This document shows positions 44,708-56,930 of a stretch of 64,000 bases of DNA, piece by piece (positions within the stretch are counted from its first letter, which is position 1; each line of letters opens with the position of its first letter). This DNA comes from Akebia trifoliata. Its lineage: Eukaryota; Streptophyta; Magnoliopsida; Ranunculales; Lardizabalaceae. The notes under the pieces were generated by a model. The model saw only the letters and a program-made list of their open reading frames with translations. It was not told where the DNA came from and ran no database searches. The position numbers and the translations under genes are program-made. The stretch lies in contig CM030717.1 of the NCBI GenBank assembly GCA_017979445.1, positions 20,447,288-20,511,287 of the forward strand. Reading direction: 5' to 3'.

Positions 44708-44920
44708 TTGGGACTCTATACCAAGCATTATTTCCAATTGATTGACAAAACTAAAAATAAACTTGTGCTTTTCAATATAAGTTTTGATTTTGACTATTTT
44801 TACTTCAAAGCTGTTTTCAATTTTGTGGGTATATTTTCTGCAAACCTTCACGAGTCAAACTCGTCCACTAAGGGTAACCTAGCGGTTCAAGGGCTTGTTG
44901 CATTCGCTAAATACAGTTGA
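44708..44920 (+). other. Short ORF of element C (70 codons)
   Basis: Counterpart of 15122-15367 in B: the same MGLYTKHYFQLIDK start and FNFVGIFSAN core, with a stop 11 codons earlier. Function unknown. Confidence 0.3.
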
Positions 44921-44967
44921 GGTGCCTGCGAAAGTAGCAATTTTATTTTATAGGGACTAGAAAAAGG

Positions 44968-44981
44968 TAAGTTTGGGGGTG
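44968..44981 (+). other. Polypurine tract of element C
   Basis: TAAGTTTGGGGGTG directly before the 3' LTR, identical to element B. Confidence 0.85.
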
Positions 44982-46164
44982 TGATTAGAGTCTTGAAACA
45001 CTCAATTATATGCATGTTTTTTGGACATTTATCTTGATTTTTGTCCCTATTTATCCGTATTAAGGTAATAATCATGATAAGCCTCGAAACATCATGTTGC
45101 ATGTTAATTAGGCTTAATTATACATAAACAAATTCATTTACTAGATAAATCTAATTACGTGTGTTTCTTGTGCAGAAAATCAACATTTTGGAATCAAAAT
45201 CTCAAGGCAAAAGTATTGGGCCCACTTTGGAATGCCCTAATCCTTAACTCATATTCTCCTCTTTTGTCTTTTTGTGCAAAGAAAAGTGGAGGCTACTTTT
45301 AGACTGTTCTACACACATTTTTCTCTATAAATATAGTCTCAATCTCTAGAGAAAGGGTCCCTCTTGGTTCTCTTATCCAAGACACCTTTAATTTAAGGCT
45401 CTTAGCCTATTCTCTTATATTTTGTATTTTTATCTTATAGTTATTTTCTTTTGGCGAAAAATTTTGTAAGAAGTAGAAGAAGAAGAAAAAGTTGTAAGTT
45501 TCTCCATGAAATGAAGAAAAGTTCCTTTATCTCTTATCTTCCCTCACTTGCAATGACATTAGGCTAAGCTCCCCTCCATTGGAGAGTGAAAAAGCCTAGA
45601 GCAAGTTCTTGTATTGTTTATAATTTCATGCATTTTTTTAAATTAAAATGCTTATGAGTTCTTTTTAAAATTTCATGCACATTTTATTCTTAATATATAT
45701 ACTTTATGCTTAGATTAGATCAAGATAAAGTATGCTTAAACTAGATAATTGGTAGTAGGAAGTTTTCAAAGAATTCTACTTTGTTTATGTCTCTCATGTG
45801 ATTTCATTTGCTAAACTTTCCGATCTAAGGAGCTAACAGCAAACCCTAACGATTGAGTTATAAAAAGACTAGAGATTTGGAATTGCTCATCAACATGTTC
45901 TAGGTAGATCCATCTCCAATGGTGTTTTAATTTCATAAGTTTACTTGCTTTTAATTTCATTTTCTAGCAATTTTACATCTTCTTATAAGTTCAAAAATAC
46001 AAAGATAAATAGTTTTAATTCCTTTTAGTTAATTTGAATTTTATCCTCTTAGCTTAACTCTACTCCACATTTCTCTTAGGTTCGATCCCCTACTTGCCAT
46101 ACAAGTAAAGGTAAAAGTAAGATTAATATTAACTCCGGTGAGAAGAAAAACGATAGTCTCATCA
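44982..46164 (+). repeat. 3' LTR of element C
   Basis: 1,183 bp. TATAAAT at 45326-45332. The start has decayed to TGATTAGAGTC. Ends CTCATCA. Confidence 0.95.
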
Positions 46165-46620
46165 GGTTTACATAGATGACATGATCGCTAAGTCCGGTAT
46201 AGAAAAAGACCATGTGGTAAATTTGAAGAAGTTGTTTCACCGACTAAGGAAGTGTATTTTAAGGCTCAATCTGACAAAATATGTATTCGGGACAACATCG
46301 GAGAAATTATTGGGGTTCATTATCAACAGAATGGGCATTAAGATAGATCCGGTAAAAACCAAATATATCCTCGAAATGAAGGCGTTCGTTTAAAAAGAGA
46401 TGTTAGAGCTTTTTTGGAAAGAATACAATATATCAACCAGTTCCTTACTCAATTCACGCCTATATGTAAGCCAATATTCAAGCTACTCAGAAAGGGTACA
46501 TCAAAGAAGTGGAACAAGTACTGTCAAGATGCATTCGACAAGATTAGGCAATACCTACTCAACCCGCCGGTCCTTGTCCCTCCCACTCCAAGACGACCTC
46601 AGCTGATGTACATCTCAGTA
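46165..46620 (+). pseudogene. Reverse transcriptase of element D, second part
   Basis: Resumes with VYIDDMIAKS, the intact YxDD catalytic box, then KCILRLNLTKYVFGTTSEKLLGFI and the thumb/connection to about 46610 with one stop and a frameshift near 46393. Together with 35079-35907 it is one RT split by element C. Confidence 0.9.
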
Positions 46621-47490
46621 TAAGATATGTTAATGGGGTGTGTACTCGGGCAACACGATGAATTAGGACGAAAAGAACAAGTCATATACTATTTTAATAA
46701 GAAAATTTTCTAGTACAAAAAAAATATTTGATGTTTGAAAAGACAAGTTATGCATTAGTATGGGCATCTCAACAACTACATCACTATTTACTCAGTTACT
46801 CAACCATGCTCATCGCCTACCTCTTCAAGAAATCGACGCTAACAGGTCGCATCGTGAAATGGCAATTATTGTTATCAGAGTTTGACATCACCTATGTCAC
46901 TTAAAAAGCCATCAAGGGACAAGCCATCACTGACCATTTAGTCGAGTACCCGTTACCCGATTATGAGCCGTTAAAAATAAACTTTCCCGATAAATCTATA
47001 TTACTCACGGAGATCGAGGACGATGATGAACAATCAAATTGGAAAATGTATTTTGACGGAGCAATAAATTAAAAAAGGAATGGAATAGGTGCAATTTTGA
47101 TCAAATTGGATGGTTCTCACATGCCAATCGCCATCAAATTAAACTTCCAATATTCTAACAATGAGGTAGAGTACAAAGCATGCAAAGTAGGATTGAAAAC
47201 AACATAGGATTTCGAAGTAGATGAAATCGACGTATTTGAAGAGTCAAGCCTAGTAGTCTATCAGACAACTGGAGAATGAAAGACTCGAGATCAAATATTG
47301 ATCTCTTACCACAAGTATCTAGAAGAATTTATCTCAAACTTCAATAGGATTTCATTCACATACATGACCAGAAATAAGAATCAATTCGCAGATGTACTAG
47401 CTATAGTCGTCTCTATGATCAATATCTCAAAAGACCTAATCATCGACCCCATTGAGATAGGAATTCAGGATGAGTCGGCCAATGTTTACT
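46621..47490 (+). pseudogene. RNase H of element D
   Basis: Readable motifs: SYALVWASQQLHHYLL near 46745, QLLLSEFDIT near 46865, a second RNase H fold starting WKMYFDGA near 47040 with the catalytic Asp, then SNNEVEYKAC and the 47298-47495 piece with NKNQFADVLA. Many stops. The tandem RNase H arrangement matches element A. Confidence 0.8.
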
Positions 47491-48213
47491 TGTAGAAGTA
47501 CAGCCCGAAGAAAAGCCATAGTACTCAAACATCAAGGTATACTTGGAAGATCGAACCCTCCCATCAGATGTAACGCCGAATGATTGAAAAAGTATTCAAA
47601 AATTAGTAGGCTAATACTTCTTGAGCAACTGTATTCTATACAAGAAATCACATCACAAGGTCTTACTTCGATGCGTAGCAGAAGCAGAAGCAAAACAACA
47701 AATCGCGACTGTGCATGGAGAAGTTTGCGGACCACATATGAATGGTCCCATGCTAGCCAAAAAAGATCATGAGGATGGGGCATTACTAGAAAATGAAAGA
47801 GGGTGACTATTATAAGCATGTTTGAACATGCCATCTATGCCAGATTTGTGCCAATAAGATCAACGCTCCACTTTTAGAACTACAAAACATTACCACCCTT
47901 TGGCCCTTCTCACTTTGGGGCTTTGATGTCATCGGACAGATCTTGCCGAAAACTGCAAACGGGCACCGCTTCATCGTAGTTGCTATCGACTACTTCACTA
48001 AGTGGGTAGAATTAGCATCCTACACTAATGTCATGAAAAGTAATGTTATGATGTTTGTCAAGAATAACATCATCTGTCGATATGGGCTTCCCAACGAAAT
48101 AATAACTAATAACGTTAAAAACAAAGACATGATAAGATATGCGAAGACTTCCAGATCAAACATCACAACTCGGTACATTACAGACATAAGATTAACGAAG
48201 CCATTGAGGCAGC
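47491..48213 (+). pseudogene. Integrase of element D, truncated
   Basis: Zinc-binding part is readable near 47640-47860 (HKVLLRCV, then a Cys-x-x-Cys with ANKINAP). Core GHRFIVVAIDYFTKWVELASYTNV and NNIICRYGLP is open in 47943-48263. It breaks at ...INEAIEAA where element E's LTR begins at 48214. The remaining third was not found on the far side of E. Confidence 0.85.
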
Positions 48214-49790
48214 TGAAAGGGCCCTCGATCCACGGGGTGTGCAGATCCGCTTTTGATTTTTGAGGTTTGGGAGTCGCCACCTAGTTATTATGGTTTAGGA
48301 ACCAAATATTGACTCTAACAGATAAAACACTAATCTACAAAGAGAACAGGATCGAGGATCATGTTATGAAGTTGGAAGGTGTTAGGTACCAATCCCACCC
48401 AGTAAATGTCGTTCTCTACTTTTTCTCCAAATAACATTACATTGCAAAATAAATCTAAAAAATAAAAACAATTACCTAGCGGATTACGACAGTTCCCTCA
48501 GTACTGGCAGAGAGTGTCCTTGTATGACTTTCCTTACTATTCCTCCGTTACTGGATCTGTTTTTGATCTTCAAATTGAAGTATCTTTCTTATAGATCTGA
48601 GTATTTTCTATATTTTTTGAAAGATTTTTAATTTTTTTGGAAGGCTTCTGGGACTTTTTTGAACAAAAACCAAGGTCTGGATGATAGGTAGGGGGTCAGG
48701 GCTTTAAAATCAAGGTTTGGAGAAGGTTAGGGAAGCTTTTTGACCTAATTTTTTTAGGATTTATTTTGACCTTCGAAATTAGATTTAGGAGGCTCTATAT
48801 TTATAGATATTTTGGAAAAATTAGGATTTGACTAGGTCTCCTTTTAGATAAGGTGAATTAGGGTTTTGACTTAAGTCTTATTTGATTGACTAGGTTTCTT
48901 TAGATTAGGGTTTTAATTAAGGTTTTGACTTAAGTCTTATTTGATGGACTATGTTTCTTTAGATTAGGATTTTAATTCTTACGTACAATAAAAGAATATA
49001 TTTTTGGTTTTTGGAAAACTCCTCTTAATTATATTTTAATTATTTTAGGCCCCTAGATTGAAGGGTATTTTAATAAATATTAAGGGGGCTCCACTTAAAT
49101 AAGTGGCTAACCATCAACAATTTTGCCTGAGGGCCGGATTGATTAATTTTCTTGGTTCAGAGTTTTAAATTAATTTTATTAAGGTTTCATTTTACGTTAA
49201 TTAATGTTTTATTAAAAAAAAATTTAATAGAAAAATTACTGTTTTGCCCCTGAAGAGAACTTTTGTGTTTCAAGTTATTTTTCGATGTTCCGAGATGTTT
49301 TGGAATCAGTTTTTTGTAAGGAATTAAATGGTATTATGGGTTTGTGCCATTTACAAATTTTTTTATATGAAACGATTGTGAATCCTATAAGGGGCATTTT
49401 CATAATTTTGTCAAATTTGGTGAAATTTGGCGAAATGATTTATTTGGTTTCACTTTGTTATTTTATGTGTTCGAAAGGATTTTCCTAAGAATAATGTGGG
49501 CTCTAAGGATGTTTTGATGTTAGAGGTATTTTGGTAATTTAGTCATTTTTTAGTGATTTTTATCGCAAAGCTTTTTTTTGTCTGAAAAATGATGATTTCT
49601 ACGTTTTGGGTCGTATTTGCCTAGCTTAGCGTGGTTTCTAGAGTTTTATTTGCTTGAGATAATTCATCTGAATTTTTGAAACATATGTACTAACAAATAT
49701 AGCATTATAATAATCATCTATCATTAGGAATCGTCGCGATCGGGTTAACGAGTTGATTAATCAGGTGAGTACAAAAATGAGGTGTCTATA
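48214..49790 (-). repeat. 3' LTR of element E
   Basis: 1,577 bp; TATAAATA on - at 48798-48805. Two 39-bp subrepeat units, like the right LTR. The outer end begins tgaaagggccctcgatcc. Confidence 0.85.
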
Positions 49791-49805
49791 GATGCCCCTA
49801 TTTGG
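49791..49805 (-). other. Polypurine tract of element E
   Basis: On - reads CCAAATAGGGGCATC immediately before the LTR start TATAGACACC. Confidence 0.75.
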
Positions 49806-50345
49806 CAGAGGGTTGAAGCACTAGATAGCAAATCTATTTTGGTAGATAGTGCGATATCCGAATGTCAAAGTTAGTGACAGTTCATTTTGCAGCCTAATTT
49901 AACAATTCGTCGAGGCGTTCGGATCCTTGAGGGTAAAACTCTCCTCGAACTAAAAGTTTGTCAGGTCCTCAAGCCTAAACTCTCACTGAGATGTCAGATC
50001 CTTGATTTTGAAAAATTATCCCTGACTAATGCAAAAGTGCATGTGTGTGCAATGGTGTGATGCTTACTGATTATTCCAACGGATCATTGAGAATAAACTA
50101 TCTTCGATTAAAAAAGAATGTCAGGCCCTGGAGATCTTCTCTTACTAATAATGATGATTCAAATTGAAATGCACATACACAATGAAGACAATCATACAAT
50201 ATTGAATTATGATAAGTTTGAATAACGAGATAAATGATGTAGAAACTTCATTAAATCAAAACAAAATTCTTTTTTGGAGTTCGAAAAAATTTGAGGTATG
50301 TTTATCAGATTCTAGCAAAGATTTACAGGAATTTAAACAATACTG
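49806..50345 (-). other. Element E 3' UTR, LTR-proximal
   Basis: No gene seen. Short words such as 'tgtcaggtcctcaag', 'gtcagatccttga' and 'gtcaggccctggaga' recur, suggesting degraded internal repeats of 80-110 bp. Confidence 0.5.
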
Positions 50346-50349
50346 TTAA

Positions 50350-53300
50350 TTCATTCTATGATTCAAAAAGTTGGAGTCTTGTTTCTCGGAATCGAACTTA
50401 GGTTTGTAGGCACTTTAAAAAACCTACTCATTCTATTATTCAAAAAGTTAGAGTCTCGTTTCTCGGATTCGAACTTAAGTTTACAAGTACTTCAAAAAAC
50501 CTACTCATTCTATGATTCAAAAAGTTGGAGTCTCATTTTTCGGACTCGAACTTTGGTTTGTAGGCACTTTAAAAAACCTACTCATTCTATAATTCAAAAA
50601 GTTGGAGTCTTGTTTATCGGACTCGAACTTAGGTTTGTAGAAACTTCAAAAAACGTACTCATTCTATAATTCAAAAAGTTGGAGTCTCATTTCTCGGATT
50701 CGAACTTAGGTTTGTAGGCACTTCAAAAAACCTACTAATTCTATGATTCAAAAAGTTGGAGTATCGTTTTTCGATCTCGAACGTAGGTTTGTAGGCACTT
50801 CAAAAAATCTACTCATTCTATGATTCAAAAAGTTGGAGTCTCGTTTCTCGGACTCGAACATGGGTTTGTAGGCACTTCAAAAAATCTACTCATTCTATAA
50901 TTCAAAAAGTTGGAGTCTTGTTTCTCGGACTCGAACTTAGGTTTGTATGCACTTCAAAAAATCTACTCATTCTATAATTCAAAAAGTTGGAGTATCGTTT
51001 TTCGATCTCGAACTTAGGTTTGTAGGCACTTCAAAAAATCTACTCATTCTATAGTTCAAAAAGTTGGAGTCTCATTTCTCGCACTCGAACTTAGGTTTGT
51101 AGGCACTTCAAAAAACCTACTCATTCTACTATTCAAAAAGTTGGAGTCTCGTTTCTCGGACTTGAACTTAGGTTTGTAGGCACTTCAAAAAACCTACTCA
51201 TTCTATGATTCAAAAAGTTTGAGTATCGTTTTTCGATCTCGAACGTAGGTTTGTAGGCATTTCAAAAAATATACTCATTTTATGATTCAAAAAGTTGGAG
51301 TCTCGTTTCTCGGACTTAAACTTGGGTTTGTAGGCACACAAAAAACCTACTCATTCTATTATTAAAAAAGTTGGAGTCTCGTTTCTCAGACTCGAAATTA
51401 GGTTTGTTAGTACTTCAAAAAACCTACTCATTCTATGATTCAAAAAGTTGGAGTTTCGTTTCTCGGACTCGAATTTAGTTTTGTAGGTACTTTAAAAAAT
51501 CTACTTATTCTATAATTCAAAATTTTGGAATCACGTTTCTAGGACTCAAACTTAGGTTTATGGGCACTTCAAAAAGCTTACTCATTTTATGATTCAAAAA
51601 TTGGACTATCGTTTCTCGGACTCAAACTTAGATTTGTAGGCACTTCAAAAAACATACTCATTCTGTTATTCAAAAAGTTGGAGTCTCGTTTCTCGGACTC
51701 GAACTTAGGTTTGTTGGTACTTCAAAAAATCTACTCATTCTATGATTGAAAAAGTTGGAATCTCGTTTCTTAGACTTGAATTTAGTTTTGTAATCACTTC
51801 AAAAAGACTACTCACTCTATGACTCAAAAAGTTGGAATCTCGTTTCTCGAACTCAAACTTAGGTCTGTGGGCACTTCGAAAAGCCTACTCATTCTATAAT
51901 TAAAAAAGTTGGAGTCTCGTTTCTTGGTTTCGAATTTAGTTTTGTAGGCACTTCAAAAAACATACTCATTCTATAATTCAAAAAGTTGGAATCTCGTTTT
52001 CGAGACTCAAACTTAGGTTTATGGGCACTTCAAAAAGCTTACTCATTCTATGATTCAAAAATTGGAGTATCATTTCTCAGACTCGAACTTAGATTTGTAG
52101 GCACTTCAAAAAACCTACTCATTCTATTATTCAAAAAGTTGGAGTCTCGTTTCTCGGACTCGAACTTAAGTTTGTTGGTACTTCAAAAAACTTACTCATT
52201 CTATGATTCAAAAAGTTGGAATCTCGTTTTTCAGACTCGAATTTAGTTTTGTAATCACTTCAAAAGGCCTACTCACTCTATGACTCAAAGAGTTGGGGCC
52301 TGCTTGGATACCAGGAGCAGAACTACTGCTCCAAAGAATATGAGCTGAAGTACTCTGTGGAGGAGCTGAAAAAGTAATTTTGTGCAGAAAGGGCGTTTGG
52401 CAATCAACTTTGTGAAGTACTGGCAGAAGTACTTTTGTGTTGGAAGTCTGTTTGGGAACTATACTGACTTCTCATGACTTTTAGAAAAAGATCAGAATAC
52501 CCTTATATTATACCAGTTACTGGTTTTTGTCTTTTAGTGTCATAATATGCCTTCAAACTATATTGTTTTTGACATTTTAACTATAAATATTAATAAATAT
52601 TAATATAATATAATGTAATATTTAAAATATTAAATATTAATATAATATGTTTAAATCCATTATACTCAAAATTAAAAAAAAATTGACAGACTGTCTTTTA
52701 GTGTCATAATATGCCTTCAAACTATATTGTTTTTGACATTTTAACTATAAATATTAATATAATATAATATAATAATATTAATATAATATAATATAATATT
52801 TAAAATATTAAATATTAATAGAATGTGTTTAACTATAAATATTAATATAATATAACATAATATTTTAAATATTAAATATTAATATAATGTGTTGAAATCC
52901 AATATATTCAAAATTAAAAAAATAAATATATATTAAAAAAGGTTTCTTTCGTTTGATTTATGGGCAAATGAATTATGAATATTTTCATAGAAAATTAATA
53001 AAGTTAAGGGTATTTTCGTAAAACGAACCGTTAGATTTTGACTCCCCGCAAGATGAGTTTTGAGAAATAGGTTTTCTCGACTTCTTCACAAAGTGTAATT
53101 TCTTGCTCTTGCACGGAGTAACTCTTCGAAGGAATTGTTCATCCAAACGCATCCAAACGACTTCTAACTCCCCACAAGAGTCAGAAATAGCCAAGGAGTC
53201 CTATCCAAACGCCTACTTGGAATCTCGTTTCTCAAACTCAAACTTAGGTTTGTGGGCACTTCAAAAAGCCTACTCATTCTTTTATTCAAAAAGTTGGAGT

Positions 53301-54853
53301 CTCGTTTCTCGGACTCGAACTTAGGTTTGTAGGCACTTCAAAAAACCTACTCATTCTATTATTCAAAAAGTTGGAGTCTCGTTTCTCGGACTCGAACTTA
53401 GGTTTGTTGGAACTTTAAAAAACCTACTCATTTTATTATTCAAAAAGTTGGTCTCTCGTTTCTCAGACTCGAAGTTAGTTTTGTAGTCACTTCAAAAAAC
53501 CTACTCATTCTAATATTCAAAAAGTTGGAATATCGTTTCTCGGACTCAAACTTAGGTTTATAGGCACTTCAAAAAGCCTACTCATTCTATGATTCAAAAA
53601 GTTGGAATCTCATTTCTCGGACTCGAATTTAGTTTTGTAATCACTTCAAAGAGCCTACTCACTCTATGACTCAAAAAGTTGGAATCTCGTTTCTCAAACT
53701 CAAATTTTGGTTTGTGGGCACTTCAAAAAGCCTACTCATTCTATTTTTCAAAAAGTTGGAGTCTCGTTTCTCGGACTCGAACTTAGGTTTGTTGGTACTT
53801 CAAAAACCCTACTTATTCTATGATTCAAAAAGTTGGAGTCTCGTTTCTCGGACTCGAATTTAGTTTTGTAATCACTTCAAAAAGCCTACCCATTCTATGA
53901 TTCAAAGTGTTGGAATCTCGTTTCTCGGACTCAAACTTAGGTTTGTAGGCACTTTAAAAGGCTTACTCATTATATGATTCAAAAATTTGGAGTCTTGCTT
54001 CTTGGACCTGAACTTAGGTTTGTAGGCACTTCAAAAAACCTACTCATTCTATGATTTAAAAAGTTGGAGTATCATTTTTCGGACTTGAACTTAGGTTTGT
54101 CGGCATTTCAAAAAATCTACTCATTCTATGATTCAAAAACTTGGAGTCTTGTTTCTCGAACTCGAATTTAGGTTGGTAGGCACTTCAGAAAACCTATTCA
54201 TTCTATTATTCAAAAAGTTGGAGTCTCATTTTTCAGACTCGAACCTCGGTTTGTTGGTACTTCAAAAAACCTACTCATTCTATGATTAAAAAATTCGTGT
54301 CTCGTTTCTCGGACTCGAACTTAGGTTTATAGGCACTTCAAAAAACCTGGTTATTCTATTTTTCAAAAAGTTGGAGTCTCTTTCTCGGACTCGAACTTAG
54401 ATTTGTTTGTACTTCAAAAAATCTACTCATTTTACTATTCAAAAAGTTGGACTCTCGTTTCTCGGACTCGGACTTAGGTTTGTAGGTACTTCAAAAAACC
54501 TACTCAGTCTATGATTTAAAACTTTGAGTCTCGTTTCTCGGGCTTGAACTTAGATTGTAGGTATTTCAAAAAACCTACTTATTCTATGATTCAAAAAGTT
54601 GGAGTTTCGTTTCTCGGACTCGAACTTAGGTTTGTAGGTACTTCAAGAAACCTACTCATTCTATGATTCAAAAAGTTGGAATATCATTTTTCGGTCTCGA
54701 ACTTAGGTTTGTAGGCACTTCAAAAAATCTATTCATTATATGGTTCAAAAAGTTGGAGTCTCGTTTCTCGGACTCGAACTTAAGTTTGTAGGCACTTCAA
54801 AAAACCTACTCATTCTACTATTCAAAAAGTTGGAGTCTCATTTTTTGGACTCA
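50350..54853. repeat. 77-bp satellite array (about 47 units)
   Basis: Head-to-tail units of 77 bp with words such as aaaaagttggagtctcg, tctcggactcgaacttagg and cacttcaaaaaacctactc. The span minus the 924-bp insertion gives 3,580 bp, about 46-47 units. Variants recur at multiples of the unit: 'gtatcgtttttcgatctcg' at 50761, 50992 and 51223 (exactly 231 bp apart), and 'ttttgtaatcac' at 51790, 52251, 53637 and 53868. Because 77 is not a multiple of 3, the open frames across it shift and are artefacts. It lies between pol remnants and the 3' LTR of element E. Confidence 0.95.
52297..53216. mobile_element. 0.9-kb terminal-inverted-repeat element (MITE-like)
   Basis: Interrupts the satellite. It starts GGCCTGCTTGGATA; the other end reads GTAGGCGTTTGGATA on the opposite strand. 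Imperfect similarity between the two ends extends about 110 bp inward (actttgtgaag on one side, cttcttcacaaagt on the other). TTGG flanks both sides (52293-52296, 53217-53220), matching the interrupted satellite word. The interior is AT-rich (taatataatat) and includes a direct repeat of at least 65 bp ('gtcttttagtgtcataatatgc') at about 52528 and 52690. No coding capacity. It resembles hAT-type MITEs at the ends, but the 4-bp duplication is atypical, so the superfamily is open. Confidence 0.75.
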
Positions 54854-55559
54854 AACTTATTTTAACCACACCTCTCGGGCTTGAATAGTTAAAGACTCGG
54901 TATTATTGAGCTCAAAATTTGAAAGATCGAGCATTTATTGGCTTATTATGCATCTGGATTCATAATTATCACTAGGCTTCGCCAGTATTTTAGACTTTTT
55001 AATAAAATAAATTTTGATCATATGATTAAGGATGAAAACTTCGGAATCACAGTTATTCTAAAAAGTGCCCCTAGTTTCAAAGTTGGCTTCTAATTAGAAC
55101 TTGACAATTAAATTGATGAAATAGATTGTTATTGAAAAATATGAATGGGCAACTATGGACTCTGATATATGACAGATAGAAAAATCAACATTCCCTTAAA
55201 TTCAAGACTCTTAAGTTATCATATGTGCAATAAGCAATTTGATCAATTTCTTTTGAGAAATACTTAAGCCGAATTTAAAATCTTGATGATTATTAGAATA
55301 GAAGATCTTTCTTTTCAAAGTAGTCGATGGTTCTACATTTTCCTTTGGTGAATACTTGAATAAGTAAACATACTCTTAAATATCTTACAATGTTCAAGAT
55401 AACTTTTGAATTTCTTCGACTTCAACATTATCTTCATCAAATGTGAGCTTTCGACTGAAAATGATGTTGTAACTTGAATAATTTTCTATATCCTCTAGTA
55501 AACTTCCTTCTGGATTTTTCTTCTTGATGAGACATTTCCTCCCATTTGGTGATGTCCTG
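54854..55559 (-). other. Element E 3' UTR beyond the satellite
   Basis: AT-rich with no gene. Contains aaaagtgcccctagtttc, echoing the corresponding part of copy II. Confidence 0.45.
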
Positions 55560-55745
55560 ATTTTTGCCTAGATCGCCTCTTCAGATTTTCAATCTTGCGG
55601 GCTTTATTTTTCTTCTTTTGATGATGCCTTGATTTTTATCTAGGTCGTCTTTTCAGATTTTTAACCTAGTAGGCCTTCTTTTTTTAGGGTTATGCCCTAA
55701 CTTTTGCCTAAGTCGCTTTTCGGGTTTTCAACTTAGCGAGCTTTT
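55560..55745 (-). repeat. Tandem hairpin units in the 3' UTR of element E
   Basis: Three units equivalent to 24365-24690. Stems: CTAGGT (55640-55645) with ACCTAG (55664-55669), and CTAAGT (55708-55713) with ACTTAG (55731-55736). The first unit has a stem mismatch. Confidence 0.7.
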
Positions 55746-56124
55746 TTTTTTTTTTCTTTTTAATGATCTTGAATATTCAACTCGACAACTTCTTAATTCC
55801 TTAGACCTTAACTGAGTCAATTAGCATTCAGGAGGACTTAATAGATGGGCTTAGGATATGATTTAGAAAGAAAATGTACAAGACTCGACTTCCCCAAAAT
55901 GCCCCTTGTCTGATATTCTCTTTTTCTTCTAATATCCCTAGTTTGGTATTCTTTTCTTTTTTGTAATTTTTTTTTAATCCCCCTAGTTTGACATTATTTT
56001 CTTTTCTGTTAATTCTTTTGACTCTTTCTTTTAATGATCCTAGTTTGGTATTACTTTTTTTGAACCTTTCAATAGGGGATTTTCCTTTTGGATGATACTT
56101 TTCTTAAGAAAATACATATTTTTT

Positions 56125-56420
56125 TATGTAACCGGGCCTGAAGTAACTTCTCAGGTTGGCTACGTACCCCAAATATTTCTTTTCTCTTTCGGGATCAGGT
56201 CAAAACGTAGTTCATACAAGACTTCCCTCCCATTGTTGGTAGGTGTGGTTTAGAGAGAAGAGGCTATTGACTTTTTTTCAGAGGCTGAAGGGGCTAACGA
56301 AGGTTATCTTTTCTTAGTAAGACATGAAAATGGTTCGACCAAAGAAAGCCTGCTTTGGAGAAATGCTACTTGATTTGGTCAAAATTTAGAAAATTTGAGG
56401 TCTTGATTACTGTGTCAAAT
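56125..56420 (-). pseudogene. pol tail remnant of element E
   Basis: On - a degraded end of integrase (TKSSSI near 56370) leads to the gtacgtagccaacctgag block at 56146-56165, matching the copy II tail at 24985-25025. Nothing upstream of it reads as integrase core. Confidence 0.55.
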
Positions 56421-56423
56421 AAA

Positions 56424-56607
56424 ATCTTCTTCTGAGAATGAGTAATCTTCAGTCTTCTTCTGAGAATGAGTAATCTTCAGTCTTTTTTTTAGAATAAGTA
56501 ATCTTCAATCTTTGTCTTAGAAGGAATAATCTTCAGTGTTCTTTTGAGAAGGAGTAATCTTCAGTCTTCTTTTAAGAAGGAGTAATCTTCAATCTTCTTT
56601 TATGAAA
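56424..56607. repeat. 28-bp minisatellite
   Basis: About six to seven units of agtcttcttctgagaatgag plus taatcttc, the first two nearly identical, later ones diverged. It sits inside the former integrase region of element E and is not seen in copy II. Confidence 0.85.
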
Positions 56608-56799
56608 GTAAATGTTATTGAGTTCTTTGTATTTGACATTGACTCGTTCAACCCTTTCCAAACGAAAAAAAATCTCTTATTCTTTTTTGAATTAGAAGTC
56701 TTCTCTTTTGAGTGAGAAGCACGATAAATCCCTTCTTATGAGTCTTAGTACCTTTATCGATGGTTTCAATTGTATCATTCTTAATTGATAATATTTGAT

Positions 56800-56930
56800 T
56801 TTGAAGTTCACCCTCGATTTTATATCCTCATAAGACCATGCAGGAACGTTGTTGAATTTCTCAAGTAAGTTTATTATTCTCTCATGTTCCCCTGGGGATA
56901 ATGTAGTACCAATTGCACTTCTTGAGCGTA
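56800..56930 (-). pseudogene. Pre-RT remnant of element E
   Basis: On -: 'LSPGEHERIINLLEKFN' then 'AWSYEDI', the pre-RT motif also at 12175 in A and 35360 in D. The sequence then degenerates. Evidence of a large pol deletion. Confidence 0.65.

Larger units (their letters stand above)
35908..46164 (+). mobile_element. Element C, Athila-like LTR retrotransposon
   Basis: A 10.26-kb element with both LTRs, primer-binding site, polypurine tract and GGTTT duplication, inserted into element D's RT. Domain order: leader, gag, zinc knuckle, protease, RT, RNase H, integrase, 3' region. It is a close relative of element B in opposite orientation, with more stops. The LTR pair differs at many places, so the insertion is old, but the duplication is still perfect. 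Confidence 0.95.

Noticed and set aside
50358..52246. Open frames of 86-103 codons with repeated 'QKVG..FLG.ELRFV' type peptides
   Set aside because: They are translations of the satellite. The unit length of 77 is not a multiple of 3, so frames rotate from unit to unit, and no start context or domain exists.
50350..54853. Regular short repeats as a CRISPR array
   Set aside because: Units are continuous 77-bp head-to-tail repeats without unique spacers, in plant DNA, with no cas genes. This is a satellite.
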